DNA from: Corylus avellana | Taxonomy: Eukaryota > Streptophyta > Magnoliopsida > Fagales > Betulaceae | Direction: 5' to 3' | DNA: 64,000 nt | Assembly (NCBI RefSeq): GCF_901000735.1 | Contig: NC_081542.1 | Coordinates: forward strand, 40,803,375-40,867,374 | Shown: in pieces, positions 40,354 to 52,455 of the stretch | Position numbering within the stretch: the first letter of the stretch is position 1 | Layout: each line of letters begins with the position of its first letter | Made by a program: the position numbers and the translations under genes | The notes under the pieces: model-generated | The model's database searches: none | What the model was told of the DNA's origin: nothing | What the model saw: only the letters and a program-made list of their open reading frames with translations

Positions 40354-43041
40354 TCATGAGAGATCGCATACACCAATAGCATTCCTGAGATACTCAAACC
40401 TAGATCCATCTAGGGGTTTTGTAAACAGGTCAGCTAATTGGTGTTCAGTAGGCATAAATTCAAGAGATACCACCTGGGTCTCGACCAAGTCACGGATGAA
40501 ATGATGACGAATGTCAATGTGTTTCGTGCGTGAATGTTGAACCGGATTCTTTGAGATGTTGATGGCACTCGTATTGTCACAGTAGACAATCATTTTTCCT
40601 TGATCAAATCCATAGTCTGCAAGAAGTTGCTTCATCCAGATGAGCTGTGTACAGCAGCTCCCAGCAGCTATATATTCGGCCTCAGCAGTAGAAAGAGAGA
40701 TGGAGTTTTGTTTCTTACTCATCCAAGCGACCAAATTCGTTCCCACATAAAAACATCCGCCTGATGTACTCTTTCGATCATCAGCATTTCCAGCCCAGTC
40801 AGCATCAGAATATCCTGCAAGTTCAAGGTTTGTATTAGTAGAGAAATAAATTCCAAAATTGATTGTGCCATTTACATACCTGAGGATCCGTTTAACAGCT
40901 GTCAGATGGGATTCCTTTGGATTAGCTTGGAATCGAGCACATACACCCACACTGAAAGATATGTCTGGTCGACTAGCTGTAAGATAAAGGAGACAGCCTA
41001 TCATGCTTCTGTATAAAGTTTGGTCAACGGATTTTCCAGCTACATCTGCACTCAGCTTAATACTCGTACTCATGGGTGTGCGAGCATGACTTTTTCCATC
41101 CAACCCAAATCTCTTCACAAGATCTTTGGCATACTTTGGTTGAGATACAAAGATGCCTTTGTTGGATTGTTGAACTTGAAAACCTAGAAAATAGGTCAGT
41201 TCACCAATCATACTCATTTCAAATTCTTGCTTCATTTCTGTAGAAAATTGATGAGCCTGTGAGTCAACCGTAGATCCAAAGATAATGTCATCTACATAAA
41301 TTTGGACAATGAGAAGTTGACTGGCTTTCCTACGAATGAACAATGTACGGTCAGCCTGTCCTCGGATGAACCCATGTGCAAGAAGGTATGTTGTCAGACG
41401 TTCATACCAAGCTCTCGGAGCTTGTTTTAATCCATAAAGCGCCTTTTTCAACTTGTAAACATGATCCGGATAAGTTGGATCCTGAAACCCTTTTGGCTGA
41501 GCTACATATACTTCTTCTTGAAGAATGCCATTAAGAAAAGCACTCTTGACGTCCATCTGATACAATTTGATCTGGAGATGACATGAGATGCTCAACAAAA
41601 TTCTGATAGATTCCAATCTGGCTACTGGTGCGAATGTCTCATCAAAATCCACTCCTTCAACCTGAGTGTATCCTTGAGCAACCAATCTAGCTTTGTTTCT
41701 TACCACTGTACCATGCTCGTCAGATTTATTCTTAAAGATCCATTTAGTGCCAATGATATTCTGATCTTTTGGTTTTGGAACCAATTTCCAGACATCATTC
41801 CTAACAAACTGATTGAGTTCATCATGCATAGCTGCCACCCAACTCTCATCTTCTAATGCCTCATTAACCTTCTTTGGTTCAAACTGAGAGAGATAACAAG
41901 AATAAGTGACTTGATTGACCACCCTGTTTCGTAGACGAAACCCTTCATTAACATTTCCCAGCAAATTTTCTCTAGGATGATTAAGTTTGACTCTAGAGGA
42001 TGGTGCATGAGAGTTCAAGTGTGGAACTGGTGAAGGAGTCATGTCTTCAGTATCTGAAGGTATTGAAGTACGGACTGCTGAGCTGTTCGGACTAAGAGGT
42101 TCATGAGTTTTATCAAACATATCAACTTGCTCCCCCTCAACCTGAGGCTCTTCTTCTGCAAAATGCTCATTGGTAGTTTCATCATCGATGACAACATTTA
42201 CTGATTCCATTACTGTCTTGGTTCTTTTGTTATATACACGACTGGCTCGACTTGTATTAGAGTATCCAAGAAAAATTCCTTCGTCACTCTTTGCATCAAA
42301 CTTCCCCAAGTTTTCTCTATCACGAAGAATGTAACAGGTACTTCCAAACACCCTAAAATATTTGACAGTGGGTTTCTTTCCTCGCCATAGCTCATATGGT
42401 GTCTTGGTAGTTGTAGGTCTGAGAAAAACTCGATTAACAATATGGCATGCTGTATGGATTGCTTCTCCCCAAAAATGTTTTGCCAAATCCTTAGCATGTA
42501 TCATAACTCTAGCCATTTCTTGTATGACTCGATTTTTCCGTTCAACTACTCCATTTTGTTGAGGAGTTATGGGGGATGAGAATTCTTGTTTGATACCTTG
42601 CTGAGCACAATAATCTTCAAAACTTGAATTCTCGAATTCTCTGCCATGATCGCTTCGGATCCGCTTGATGAGACAGTCTTGTTCATTTTGGATTTTCTGA
42701 AACAAGATCTGAGCTTGTGCAAAGGCTTCAGATTTTTCTCTTAACAGAAATAACCCATGTGTATCGAGAGAAGTCATCTACGATCACCATAATGTATTTC
42801 TTGCCTCCCAAACTAGCTGTCCGTGTAGGGCCCATGAGATCCATGTGAAGAAGCTCTAAGTTTCGAGAGGTAACAATACCTGAGATCTTTTTGTGAGGAG
42901 TTCTAGTTTGTTTCCCCAATTGGCATGGGCCACATTTTCCTTTATCACCTGATGAATCTTTGGTAGATCAGCTATGGCTTCTGTCTTAGAAATTCTGACC
43001 AGATCATGAAAATTTAGATGCCCCAACCGTTGATGCCACAA
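40354..43041 (-). pseudogene. Copia pol: integrase, reverse transcriptase, RNase H
   Basis: The pre-integrase zinc motif starts at WHQRLGHLNFH (43041), but a frameshift near 42925 separates it from CQLGKQTRTPHKK. A second near 42750 separates VDDFSRYTW from REKSEAFAQ. From 42777 to 40354 there is one open frame of 807 codons. It holds the integrase acidic residues (HMDLMGP just upstream, then IRSDHGREF and [10 protein letters not shown]), the reverse transcriptase ([36 protein letters not shown]) and RNase H ([34 protein letters not shown]). The 3' two thirds look catalytically complete; only the integrase entry is broken. Confidence 0.93.
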
Positions 43042-43134
43042 TTCTCCAATGTCCAGGGTTGCCTTATTGCATTTTATTTGAAAAGTTTAGGAGAGACAAT
43101 AGCAATTGTCAACAGTGCGCTTTCCTCCCATCAA

Positions 43135-45324
43135 TCATTTTCCTTGAGAATCAAATATGCTGCATTCTTTCTTGGAAAACTGAACCACTAAATCATAATC
43201 ACAAAATTGACTGATGCTCAATAAATTTACCCGGAGACCTTCAACATACAGTACTTCTTGTGGAGTAGGGGCACCGAAAATTTTCACAATTCCTTGACCG
43301 ATCACCTTTGATTTGCTGCCATCTCCATAAGTAATGTTTCCACCTCCTTTGTTTTCTTTAAGCTCTTTGAATAGAGACTTATCACCTGTCATATGTTTTG
43401 AACAACCACTATCCAGAAACCACAAACACGAGTTAAGCACACTTAAGGCAGTATGAGCAACAAGACATAGATGATCCTTCTTTTTAACCCAGACTTGTTC
43501 CTTTTGAGGAGGAACTTGCACATTTTTGTCAATTAAATTAGACATATCTTTCATATCAACAGAATTTGACAAAACAGCTAACTTTTCACTAATAAGTTTC
43601 ACTTGAGCAGTTAAAACTTTTAGTTGATTTCCAATTCCAGGTTCATCTATTCTAGGGAAATTCTTCTGAGACCATGGTTGTTGAGCCCTAATTTGAAAAC
43701 ACTTTGGTCGAGTATGACCTTTGACACCACAGTGAAAACAAGTAGGAATGAAATTAGTCCTTACCGGAACTTTGGATTTCATTTTATTTTTCTTGGTCAC
43801 ATCTTCTGAACTTTCTTGAGGTAAGCAAGAATTCTCAATTTCCACATTTTTCATTTTAGGTTTCACAAACATGATTTTTGAAGTGGTTGCAACATTTGAA
43901 GAAGATGCATTAACATGTTTATTAAAACCCAATCCAGTCCTATCATGTGAATGTTTCTGATTTCCTAACATTTGATTCAATTTATCACTCGAAAACTTCT
44001 TTAAATGATCATTCGAATCATTCAAGTTCTTTTCCAGAGATTTCACTTTAGCAATCAGCATGAGATTTTCAGAAGTCAAAGTGTTTCGAATAGCTAAACA
44101 TTCATCCATAGATTTCATTAATCTTTCTTTCTCAAGTTCAGCTTCTTTCAGATTTTTCAGATTTTTCCTATTCAGCTTGTTCAATTTATCACACTCCACA
44201 AACAAGTTATTATAAGCAGTTTGTAAATCCACCTCATCATCATATTCAATTTCAGATTCATTTATCATGTGAGGTGAGTTAACAGTCTCATAATAATTAT
44301 CATAAGAAGCAGTAAAAGCTAAATAATTCACTCCTCCTTCAACATCTTCTTCGGATTTTTCATCATCCGATTCATCACTCTGAGTGACATTGAAAGCTTT
44401 ACCTTTGGATTTTTTCAGATTAGCACATTCAATTCGAATATGACCTCTACCCCCACATTCATGACATTTTCGTCCACTAGTGAACTTATCTTTCTGATCA
44501 TTCTCTAAGTTCTCACGTGAAGTATTTCTAAACTCACCTTTAGGTTTCACAAGAGTTTTTGAGTCACGATTTTTAAACCTTCCATTCACGGGTCTAAAAA
44601 ATTTTCTAAATTTTTTAGCAAACAGGGCAAATTCTTCATCATCCCCAGAATCCTCATCAGACGACCCACAAGAATTGACTTTAACATTTTTTGCTTTAAG
44701 AGCAATGTTTTTAGTTTTCTTGAGTTTGGGTAGAATTAGTTCAAAAGTCTGAAGGGAACCTACAAGTTCTTCTACTCTCATAGTGTCTAAGTCTTTGCTC
44801 TGTTGTATAGCAGCAATTTGGGGAATAAACCTCTCAGGCAATGATCTTAAGATTTTTTTCACTACTTTAGCATCATCCATTTTCTTTCCCAAATTAATGG
44901 TAGAGTTTCTAATGGCACTAAGCTTTGAATAGAATTCATCAAAAGTTTCATCTTCCTGCATTCTAATCTCCTCAAACTGAGAAACCAACATTTGAATTTT
45001 TGAAGTTCTAACAACCTTAGTTCCTTCATGTGTGATTTCTAACGTTTCCCAAGCTTCCTTAGCTATTTCACATCTAGAAATCCTAGAAAATTTCTCATTT
45101 GAAACAGAGATGTAAATAGCATTTATAGCTTTGTCATTCGCAGTAGCATTATTTTTTTCTTCTGTTGTCCATTCAGCTATTGTTTTGTCTGGACGTGTCC
45201 ATTCAGATTCAACAATATGCCAAACATTAATGGATTTAAAATAAGCTCTCATACGAATTTTCCAAAGCGTATAATTTGTTCCGTCAAAGACGGGAAGAGA
45301 ATTAGGAGCAACCGTAAGAGACAT
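43135..45324 (-). pseudogene. Copia gag and protease of the main element (polyprotein cut by a stop)
   Basis: A 729-codon frame begins MSLTVAPNSLPVFDGTNYTL. Residues 1-200 are the copia-type gag (UBN2-like). An acidic and basic linker follows, then a first zinc knuckle C287-C290-H295-C300. A Lys/Glu/Leu-rich coiled-coil-like region covers about 370-450. The second knuckle is C529-C532-H537-C542, and the aspartic protease motif FLDSGCSKHMTG is at about 636-647. The frame ends at FDSQGK because a Trp codon seen in copy C has become TGA (43135-43137), so gag-protease is separated from pol. A long gag with two knuckles is unusual for copia outside SIRE-like lineages. Confidence 0.9.
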
Positions 45325-45380
45325 TTGATATGGAGTCTTGGATCACACTCAGGAAAAAAATTCCTTCACAGAGTGAACCC

Positions 45381-45392
45381 GCTCTGATACCA
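45381..45392 (-). promoter_or_regulatory. tRNA-Met primer-binding site
   Basis: On the minus strand TGGTATCAGAGC lies two bases (AT) after the end of LTR B (TTTTCA). It is the standard complement of the initiator tRNA-Met 3' end. Confidence 0.92.
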
Positions 45393-45904
45393 ATTGAAAA
45401 TTCTAAATCGACTCCAATTATCACCTACTCACACGTCTAGGTGTTTTACAGAAAATAACCAGAAAGCAGATCTAACTTAGCAGTTAAAAGATCAATCAAA
45501 TACTGATATGAAATATGCAATCAAGAACACAGAAATTTGGTTACGAAGAGGAAACCATTTAGAGAACTCTCTAAATGTAAAACCTCTCCGGGGCAGCCAA
45601 ACCCAGGAAATCAATTCACTATATAGAAGAATAAGGAATACAAGAAGAATAACAAAACCTTTGACTCTTCCTTGCACACGACAAGTGACCCACTTGACTT
45701 CTACCTCAGTAGCCCTTTCCAGAACATCTGGCACGATTCTTCTAAAAGATTTCCTTTCACCGGAACTCCGATTGGCTTCACGTATTTTCTCTTCAACAAT
45801 AATCTAGAACAAATTCTCTCTCTCTAAGCACCCTGATTTTGCTCAATAAAATACGTACATATAAATGTAGCAAAATCGTGTTTAAATAGAAAATAACCCT
45901 AATA

Positions 45905-46262
45905 AGTCAGCCAGGTCCGGACCCTGCAGATCTGAGGTCCGGACAGGCCTCATAAAATGCACTTTCGGGAAATGGGGTCCGGACCCTGCTTCTGGAGGTC
46001 CGGACCCTGCTTGCAAAATCAAGTTTCTGGAAATGGGGTCCGGACCCTGCTTCTGGAGGTCCGGACCCTGCTTGAAAAATTAAGTTTATGGAAATGGGGT
46101 CCGGACCCTGCTTCTGGAGGTCCGGACCCTGCTTGAAAAATTAAGTTTCTGGAAATGGGGTCCGGACCCTGCTTCTGGCGGTCCGGACCCTGCTTGAAAA
46201 AACTTGTTTCTGGAAATGGGGTCCGGACCCTGCTTCTGGAGGTCCGGACCCTACTTGAAAAC
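45905..46262. repeat. GTCCGGAC minisatellite in LTR B (five units of 61 bp)
   Basis: Units start near 45968, 46029, 46090, 46151 and 46212. Each holds GGAAATGGGGTCCGGACC and CTTCTGGAGGTCCGGACC, so every unit has two copies of the 8-bp palindrome GTCCGGAC. The other LTRs have one or two units. Confidence 0.92.
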
Positions 46263-46566
46263 ATTGGCGGACATACTCTAGAACCTGCTTCCTAAACATT
46301 CTCATTTTCAACTCTATACATGTAAACCGAATGAGCCAAAACCTAAACTAACAAACTCCCCCTTTGGCCATTCGGGAACAAAAGTAATGTAGTACATGAA
46401 AATGACACATCAAAATAACTCCCCCTTTTTGTCTCGGAAGGACAAAGGAAGCAAAAAAAAACTAGAGTTGTAAATAAGAAACCCAACAACCAAGTTTTAA
46501 ACAGACAACACCAACAAAAAAATAGTCTTGCCAGAAACAAAACCAAACCAAACAGGAGGGAAAAAA

Positions 46567-47565
46567 TTATTCTTGCCAAAGGCTTTCCTTGATGGACTTC
46601 ACATCTTTCTCCAAATTCGTTAGGCGAGTGTTGATGGCTTCAATGCTTCGGCCTTGAGTTTGAAGTAAGTCAATTATTTTAGTTAATTGACTTGGCATGT
46701 CTGATGATCCTGAGGAGGACGCAGCGGTAGTCTCTTGAGCAAGTGGAGGCTCCTACGCAGCTGGAGCGTGAAGTCGAAGTTGGGCATTGGACTTCATCAC
46801 AGTTGCTTTTCCAAAGTAACCTTCAGGAGCTTCCATACGTTCATTTGCAGCAATTTTTGGCAAAGTGGCGTGCAGAATCTTCATAATGAGACCGCCATAA
46901 GGTAATGCAATAGAATGATCTTCATGAAGCTCGATCATTGTCAGTACTAAATGAGTGCATAAACAAAACTCAGCACGAGTAATGATGCCATAAATCATCA
47001 TTGCTCGTTCGATAGTCACATGACTATGTCGAGAAATTGGCCAAATATTCTGCAGTACAATCCGAGTTAACAACCTCTCTGGAGCCCGTATATAGCCAAT
47101 TGGAAGTTTTTTCAGGTCTTCATCCCATACAAGCTGTTGACTTGGATTAAGAACCGCCATGATTTCAGCTTTTGTTGGTTATGAATCATCGTCCAGAAAT
47201 GGAAGCGGCTTCTCATTCGTCAGTGGGATCCCAGTAACTTCACTGAGCAGCTCAGTAGTGATATTGAGAGTTTTCCCGGAGACCTTGGTCTTGAATGACG
47301 GTGGACCAACCAAGTCAATATCGTCAATGTTGTAGTAGAATTCCCGAACTAAACGAGTGTAGGCATTCACAGGAACGAACAAGGAGGTCCATTGATTTTC
47401 CTGGAAGATGTCATGAATGAATCGAAACAGTTCCACTGTAAGATCATTTTGTTCCACTCCACGCTCGATCACAATTTTGCGGGTCAAAATCTTATCTTGT
47501 AAAACTGATTTTTCTTCTCGAGTGCGCTTTCTCCTCTGTGTAGATTCTGAAATTGGATACACCAT
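46567..47565 (-). pseudogene. LTR-encoded protein, two premature stops (copy B)
   Basis: From the ATG at 47565 to the natural TAA at 46567 is 999 nt, exactly the length of copy A, with no net frameshift. Two CAA/CAG-to-stop changes interrupt it: TAA at 47181-47179 (after PLPFLDDDS) and TAG at 46755-46753 (after LRLHAPAA). Many substitutions separate it from copies A and D, but the domain order is the same. Confidence 0.85.
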
Positions 47566-48785
47566 TTTCTACATTGACACCCAAAAAAAATTATATGGCA
47601 AATTTATATCACACAGTATTCGAAGATGGAGCCCATAAATGAGACAAATGCACAATACCTAGATAACGCAAATTTAACACAACACAAGTTACTGAGTGCA
47701 TGAGGAAAAAATGCAGATTAAAGCAGCACTACTTCATTGAGTCATTCTAGTGAACAGTTTTATAGGCATTGAAGTATTGAATAGAGCATGAAAAAAAATC
47801 CATGAATTTTACACAAAACGTTCCTAGAGCCATGCCAATCAATATTGAAAGGCCAATAACAGTGAAGTAGATCAATGTGATTGAAAAAACTGGAGCACAC
47901 ATGCAAATTTGATTCTTTGAGGCATTTTATCAAACACGTTATAGGCATATAGATATGAGCATGGATAAACATATACCAATAAGAGAAACCGAGTCCTAAA
48001 TACATAATAGAAGGTATATTTGGGAACAATTATGTGAGAGAGAAGGAAAATCAAATCCAATCAACCACAACAGCAATTCAGAGTATCAACTTCAAATCCA
48101 AACATGTCCATCCGAAATTTTGATTTGAGAACACAAAAACTGAAAAAAAATACAAGGAGAAAGAAACTTACCGTGGATTGTTGAACGTTGAATGTAGGTG
48201 GAAGAGATGGACACACAGAGAAGCAAATGAAAGAACACAAAAAAATTGAGAGAGAAAAAAAAAACTGGTTCGGCCGAGCAAGAAATGTGAACAATGGGAA
48301 TGCAAGGTTTTTAAGCAAGGTCGATACAACCAAAGCTATGCGTGTCCGGACATGTAAGCACAGTGTCCGGACCGCAACAATAAAAATAAACTAAAAACAA
48401 CAAAAAAATAATTAATTAATTAATTAATTAATTAATTAATTTTTTTTTTTTTTAAAAGAAAAACATAAAACAAACAGAATTGTTTAGATATCTAATAACC
48501 CATGAGTGTTCTTATGAAATTTTAACAATTCGGAGTGGTCAAAAATATACACTTACACCATAAATGTACCATATGCACGACACAACCTTATTCTGTGAAT
48601 TCGGTCAAGTAAGCAATTATCAGAGATCTCATGTGATGGTGTAGTGTGTGAATACTCCCATTAACTAAGATTTCATCAATGAAAGGTAAATCTAGGCAGA
48701 CATTTTGTAAAGGAAGACCAGCAGTCTGATTCAAACCACAGTAAAACCTTATAATGTTAGGACCTAGATTCCCTCATCCGATACA

Positions 48786-48900
48786 CTTCCCCTGAGACTG
48801 ATCATTTGCTTTTACCATGTCCTTTAGTAATCATCTATTTCCGCAATGATTTGATCACTGATTCTTTCTTTAGGGACAGACAGAAGCAAAATGAAATCAT
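48786..48900 (-). mobile_element. Tail of a second copia internal region next to LTR B
   Basis: This matches 39752-39867, that is, the end of an internal region with its (slightly mutated, CAGGGGAAG) polypurine tract. LTR B is therefore flanked by internal sequence on both sides. The piece enters the gap 48901-49000. Confidence 0.85.
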
Positions 48901-49112
48901 NNNNNNNNNNNNNNNNNNNNNNNNNNNNNNNNNNNNNNNNNNNNNNNNNNNNNNNNNNNNNNNNNNNNNNNNNNNNNNNNNNNNNNNNNNNNNNNNNNNN
49001 TGTCTAAAGTAAAGTTACCCAAAAATTAAATTACGGTATAGTGTAGCATTTCCGGAAATGAAAATGCAGCAGACTCAGTAGTAATAGACCACGTCTCCTC
49101 TACAAACCCGTC

Positions 49113-49120
49113 TATATAAG
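49113..49120 (+). promoter_or_regulatory. TATA box of the O-methyltransferase gene
   Basis: TATATAAG lies about 60 bp before the preferred ATG, leaving room for a start of transcription near 49145. It lies only a few bases before the upstream ATG at 49124, which argues against use of that ATG. The N gap ends at 49000, so only about 110 bp of promoter is visible. Confidence 0.6.
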
Positions 49121-49180
49121 AAGATGGTTCAGAAGCGAGATGTGCAACAAGCTCTGCAACAAAGATATATATCATCATCA

Positions 49181-51013
49181 ATGGATATCGTTCATAGCAA
49201 GGGAGCAACTGAGCTATTTGAAGCTCAGTCTCATTTGTACAAACACATATTCAGCTACATAGATTCCATGTCAGTCAACTGCGCCATTCAGCTAGCCATA
49301 CCCGACATAATCCACTCCCATGCTCGACCCATCACTCTTCCACAGTTGGCCTCCAAGCTTCACATTCACCCCAAGAAAACCAGCTGCCTTCACCGGCTCA
49401 TGCGTTTGTTGGTGCACTCCGGCTTCTTCACTAAAACAAAACTTCATCATCATCATCATCAAAATCAACCAGAAGATGATGATGAAGAAGAAGAAGAAGA
49501 AGAAGAAGGCTATGCTCTCACACCTTCCTCTAGGCTCGTCGTCAAAGATAATGTCACCAGCCTGTCACCATTTGTTAAAGCAATGCTGGATCCGGTCCTG
49601 GTGAGCCCCTGGCACGTCTTGGGAGATTGGCTTCAGGGGGGGAGTACTCAGGAGCTGACGCCCTTTGAGAAAAGGCATGGGATGAGCTTATGGAACTACT
49701 GCAACCAAAACACAGAGTACGGTGGCGTTTTCAATGAAGCCATGGCCAGTGATTCCCAGCTCATGAGCTTCGTCGTTGACGACTACAAGCCCATCTTTGA
49801 GGGCTTGGGTTCGTTGGTTGATGTTGGAGGGGGTACCGGGACGGCGGCGAGGATCATTTCTCAGGCATTCCCTCACGTGAAATGCACGGTGTTTGACCTT
49901 CCACACGTCGTTGCCAACCTGCCGGAGACTACAAACTTGAAATACGTTGGTGGTGATATGTTTCAGTCTATTCCTTCTGCAGATGCCCTTCTCTTTAAGG
50001 TTTGCAAATATATTTCTGCCTCTCGAAAAGCTTCGTTTCGTTTACCCTACTCTTCATGTTTGTTTCGGGACTTTTGCAATTGTATTTTTAAGGATATCGA
50101 TGTTTTATTAGTTTGCAATATATGTCACTCTTGTCATTAAGATTTATAGTTAAATCAAACTGTTAATAGGCAAAATGTCTTTTATACCTTTGTAAAACTT
50201 AGAAAAATATATATAAAGTTTTTCTAATTAAATAATTAATTTTAATTTTAATTTTTTATATATATATAAAAAAATAGAACAACGTGATCAACTAATGACT
50301 AGCTGTGAGTCGGCCGATATTTATTTTGAGTATTTTGGCGTCTTGTATTAAGATTTAAACCTAAACTCTAATAATAGATGTGACATTGCAAAGTTTTAAA
50401 ATGTGTTAACCTGACATTGCTATTTTTTAAACTTTATAAGATTATAAAAGTACCAAATTAAAACATCATGGGATAAGCCAAATTTCCTCCTAATTTTATT
50501 TGGAAAGAGTACTACTGTTCATGTCCACTAATACTGGTCAAAACATGAATTTTTCTACCTTGTCCGCTGGATTTTGGTATTTATGTCTTTAACCACAGTT
50601 ATGTGTCTATCTATCGTAAGAATTTTGCAAACTTCCATAGTAACATAATATATATATATATATATACACACCTGTCTGATACATTGTGATATATATGTAA
50701 TATTTGGCAGTGGATTTTGCATGATTGGAGCGATGAGGAATGTGTGAAAATTCTGAAGAGATGCAAAGAGGCGATTACAAGCAAAGGTAAGGAGGGAAAG
50801 GTAATAATCATAGACGTGGTGATAAATGAGGAGAAGGATGAAGATGATATTACTAAAACAAAGCTCTTCTTTGACACACTCATGATGGTTCTGCTCCCTG
50901 GAAAAGAGAGGGGCAAGAAAGAATGGGAGAAGCTTTTCGTCAATGCTGGCTTCACCCGCTACAATATAGTTGCTTCCTATGGGATGAAATCCGTTATTGA
51001 GCTTTATCCTTAA
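49181..51013 (+). CDS. Plant class I O-methyltransferase (resveratrol/flavonoid OMT-like)
   Basis: Two exons, 49181-49999 and 50711-51013, join in phase 0 across a GT-AG intron of 711 bp, giving 373 residues. The N-terminal part is the dimerisation domain (ATELFEAQSHLYKHIFSYID, NCAIQLAIPDIIH). The SAM-binding motif LVDVGGGTGTAARI is at about 212-225, followed by VFDLPHVV and GGDMF. The catalytic His is H277 in WILHDWSDEEC, the first codons of exon two. The best relatives are stilbene or flavonoid OMTs; the substrate cannot be fixed. An upstream in-frame ATG (49124) lies only a few bases after a TATATAAG box, so the ATG at 49181 (MDIVHSKG) is preferred. An expanded His and Asp/Glu tract (about 89-111) makes it slightly longer than usual. 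Confidence 0.88.
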
Positions 51014-52329
51014 GATTAAATTAATTAACTATGTGTGTGTGAATTTTAAGATTAATGTGTCTCAAGCCTGATGCCTTATAGAATAATGCTTCCGTGCGAG
51101 CATAGGAAACTTAATGGATCATGCTTCTTAATTAAAGTTGTTTTCTTAAGGTTGTTTCAGTGTATTTATATGCACAGGTGGCTGAAAGTTGGGTGGGGTT
51201 GTCTTTTGAATTGTTTTCCTCGTACCTTGTCTTGAGTGTGCTGTGTAGCTGTGTAAGTTGTAACCCAAATAATGAGACACGATTGGTGGTGCCCCTGATA
51301 AAGACATGGCCCAAATTCTATGGTTTTAAAATTTTCATGTTCAGAAATGCTATTTAATATTGGTGGCTTTAGCTAAAAAGAAAATTGAGTGAAATTATTA
51401 TCACAAATTTGACGTGTTGCTCTTGTCAGCCCAAGCTGAAAATTTTTCACGAACTTGGGTCAGATTAGGGCTGAATATAGCGGACGTTTACTAACCGCCT
51501 AACCACTTAACCGTTTTTGGATGCGGTTAGAAAAAATAACTAACCGCTTATATATATATAAAATGATGTTGTTTTGATGTTTAAATATATAAAAAATGTA
51601 TAAAACTCTAGAAACGATGTCATATATAATAAGGTATTACAATAATATTTTTAATTTGTTTTTCTCTTTTATTTTATTTTATTATTATTTTTTTTTTCTT
51701 TTAAAAAAGGGTAAGTGTTTAATCGATATTACTAGCCACTTTTTCACCCCTTGCTCGGATCATACATTCAAAAATTTAATTGTCTAACTTGAGCTTGAGT
51801 TGAGTTGAGTTTGTCGAGTGCTCAGCTCAGCTTGAATGAAATCAATTTCAACGAGTTCGAGCTTAGCTAAGACTCTAGCAAGTTGAGTTTGGACTGCACA
51901 TATTTCATAACTCAACTCAAATAGACATGCTCATAAACAAGCTAGTTCTAAAATCTTAAAGCTCGGTTTAGTTTGATTCGACTTGATTCCCTATGTATGG
52001 TGTGCCATATCAACGTTTTCATCCTTGCTTATCGCAAAGACCAGGACTAGCATATTATGTGTAACCAACTTCCTTCAAGATAAGATTGATCAAACAAACC
52101 CGGAGTGTTGTTTCGGTGTTAAAGAACCAAATCTTTTCACCCCCAGAACTCTCTTCAGTTAATTTGGATTCTGAGAGCTTCAAATGTTCCAGCTTTTCTA
52201 TGACCCTTCCAGTTGCCAGACCAAAACATCATCAATGAAATGATCAGGGAGAGATCTTTGGTTACCAGTTGGTACTTGGTTTCCCGGTTTCCTAGTTGGT
52301 ACCCAATTTTTGTTGACACACCTACTGGC
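51014..52329. other. Intergenic region after the O-methyltransferase
   Basis: AT-rich, with no gene recognised. 51760-51990 (GAGCTTGAGTTGAGTTGAG, GTGCTCAGCTCAG and so on) resembles 57060-57280, so it is a dispersed repeat. 51480-51560 has a small inverted motif, GCGGTTAG ... CTAACCGC. Confidence 0.6.
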
Positions 52330-52455
52330 AGTGATAATTCTTTTTGGAACAAAAAAAGGAAAATATTGATATAAAGTCATATCCAATTCTTTTTGGAACA
52401 ATAATATTAGAGGTTTTCATGGAAATTGTGATAATTTATAATGTTTATTTTCTTT

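Larger units (their letters stand above)
36521..48785 (-). mobile_element. SIRE/Maximus-like copia retrotransposon with giant LTRs
   Basis: In minus orientation: LTR B (48785-45395, 3391 bp), primer-binding site, internal region 45394-39752 (5643 bp), then LTR A (39751 into the gap), about 12.4 kb in all. Domain order is gag, protease, integrase, reverse transcriptase, RNase H, which is Ty1/copia order. [10 protein letters not shown] in the reverse transcriptase and the long gag with two zinc knuckles and a coiled-coil-rich middle fit the SIRE/Maximus lineage, as inference. One stop and two frameshifts make it non-autonomous. The two LTRs are clearly diverged. Confidence 0.88.
45395..48785 (-). 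mobile_element. Copia LTR B (5' LTR of the main element)
   Basis: 3391 bp in minus orientation, from TGTATCGGATGAGG (48785) to GAATTTTCA (45395). It carries a full-length but twice-interrupted form of the LTR frame (47565-46567) and five units of the 61-bp minisatellite. The stretch upstream of the frame (47570-48060) differs strongly from LTR A. It is bordered on its outer side by more element-internal DNA (48786-48900), not by host DNA. Confidence 0.9.

Noticed and set aside
49124..49180. Upstream ATG for the O-methyltransferase
   Set aside because: It lies a few bases after the TATA box, so it would precede the transcription start. The ATG at 49181 fits the family's usual N-terminus.
50000..50140. 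Continuation of the O-methyltransferase frame past 49999
   Set aside because: A good GT donor lies at 50000, and the catalytic HDW block resumes in phase at 50711 after an AG. The read-through residues do not match the family.
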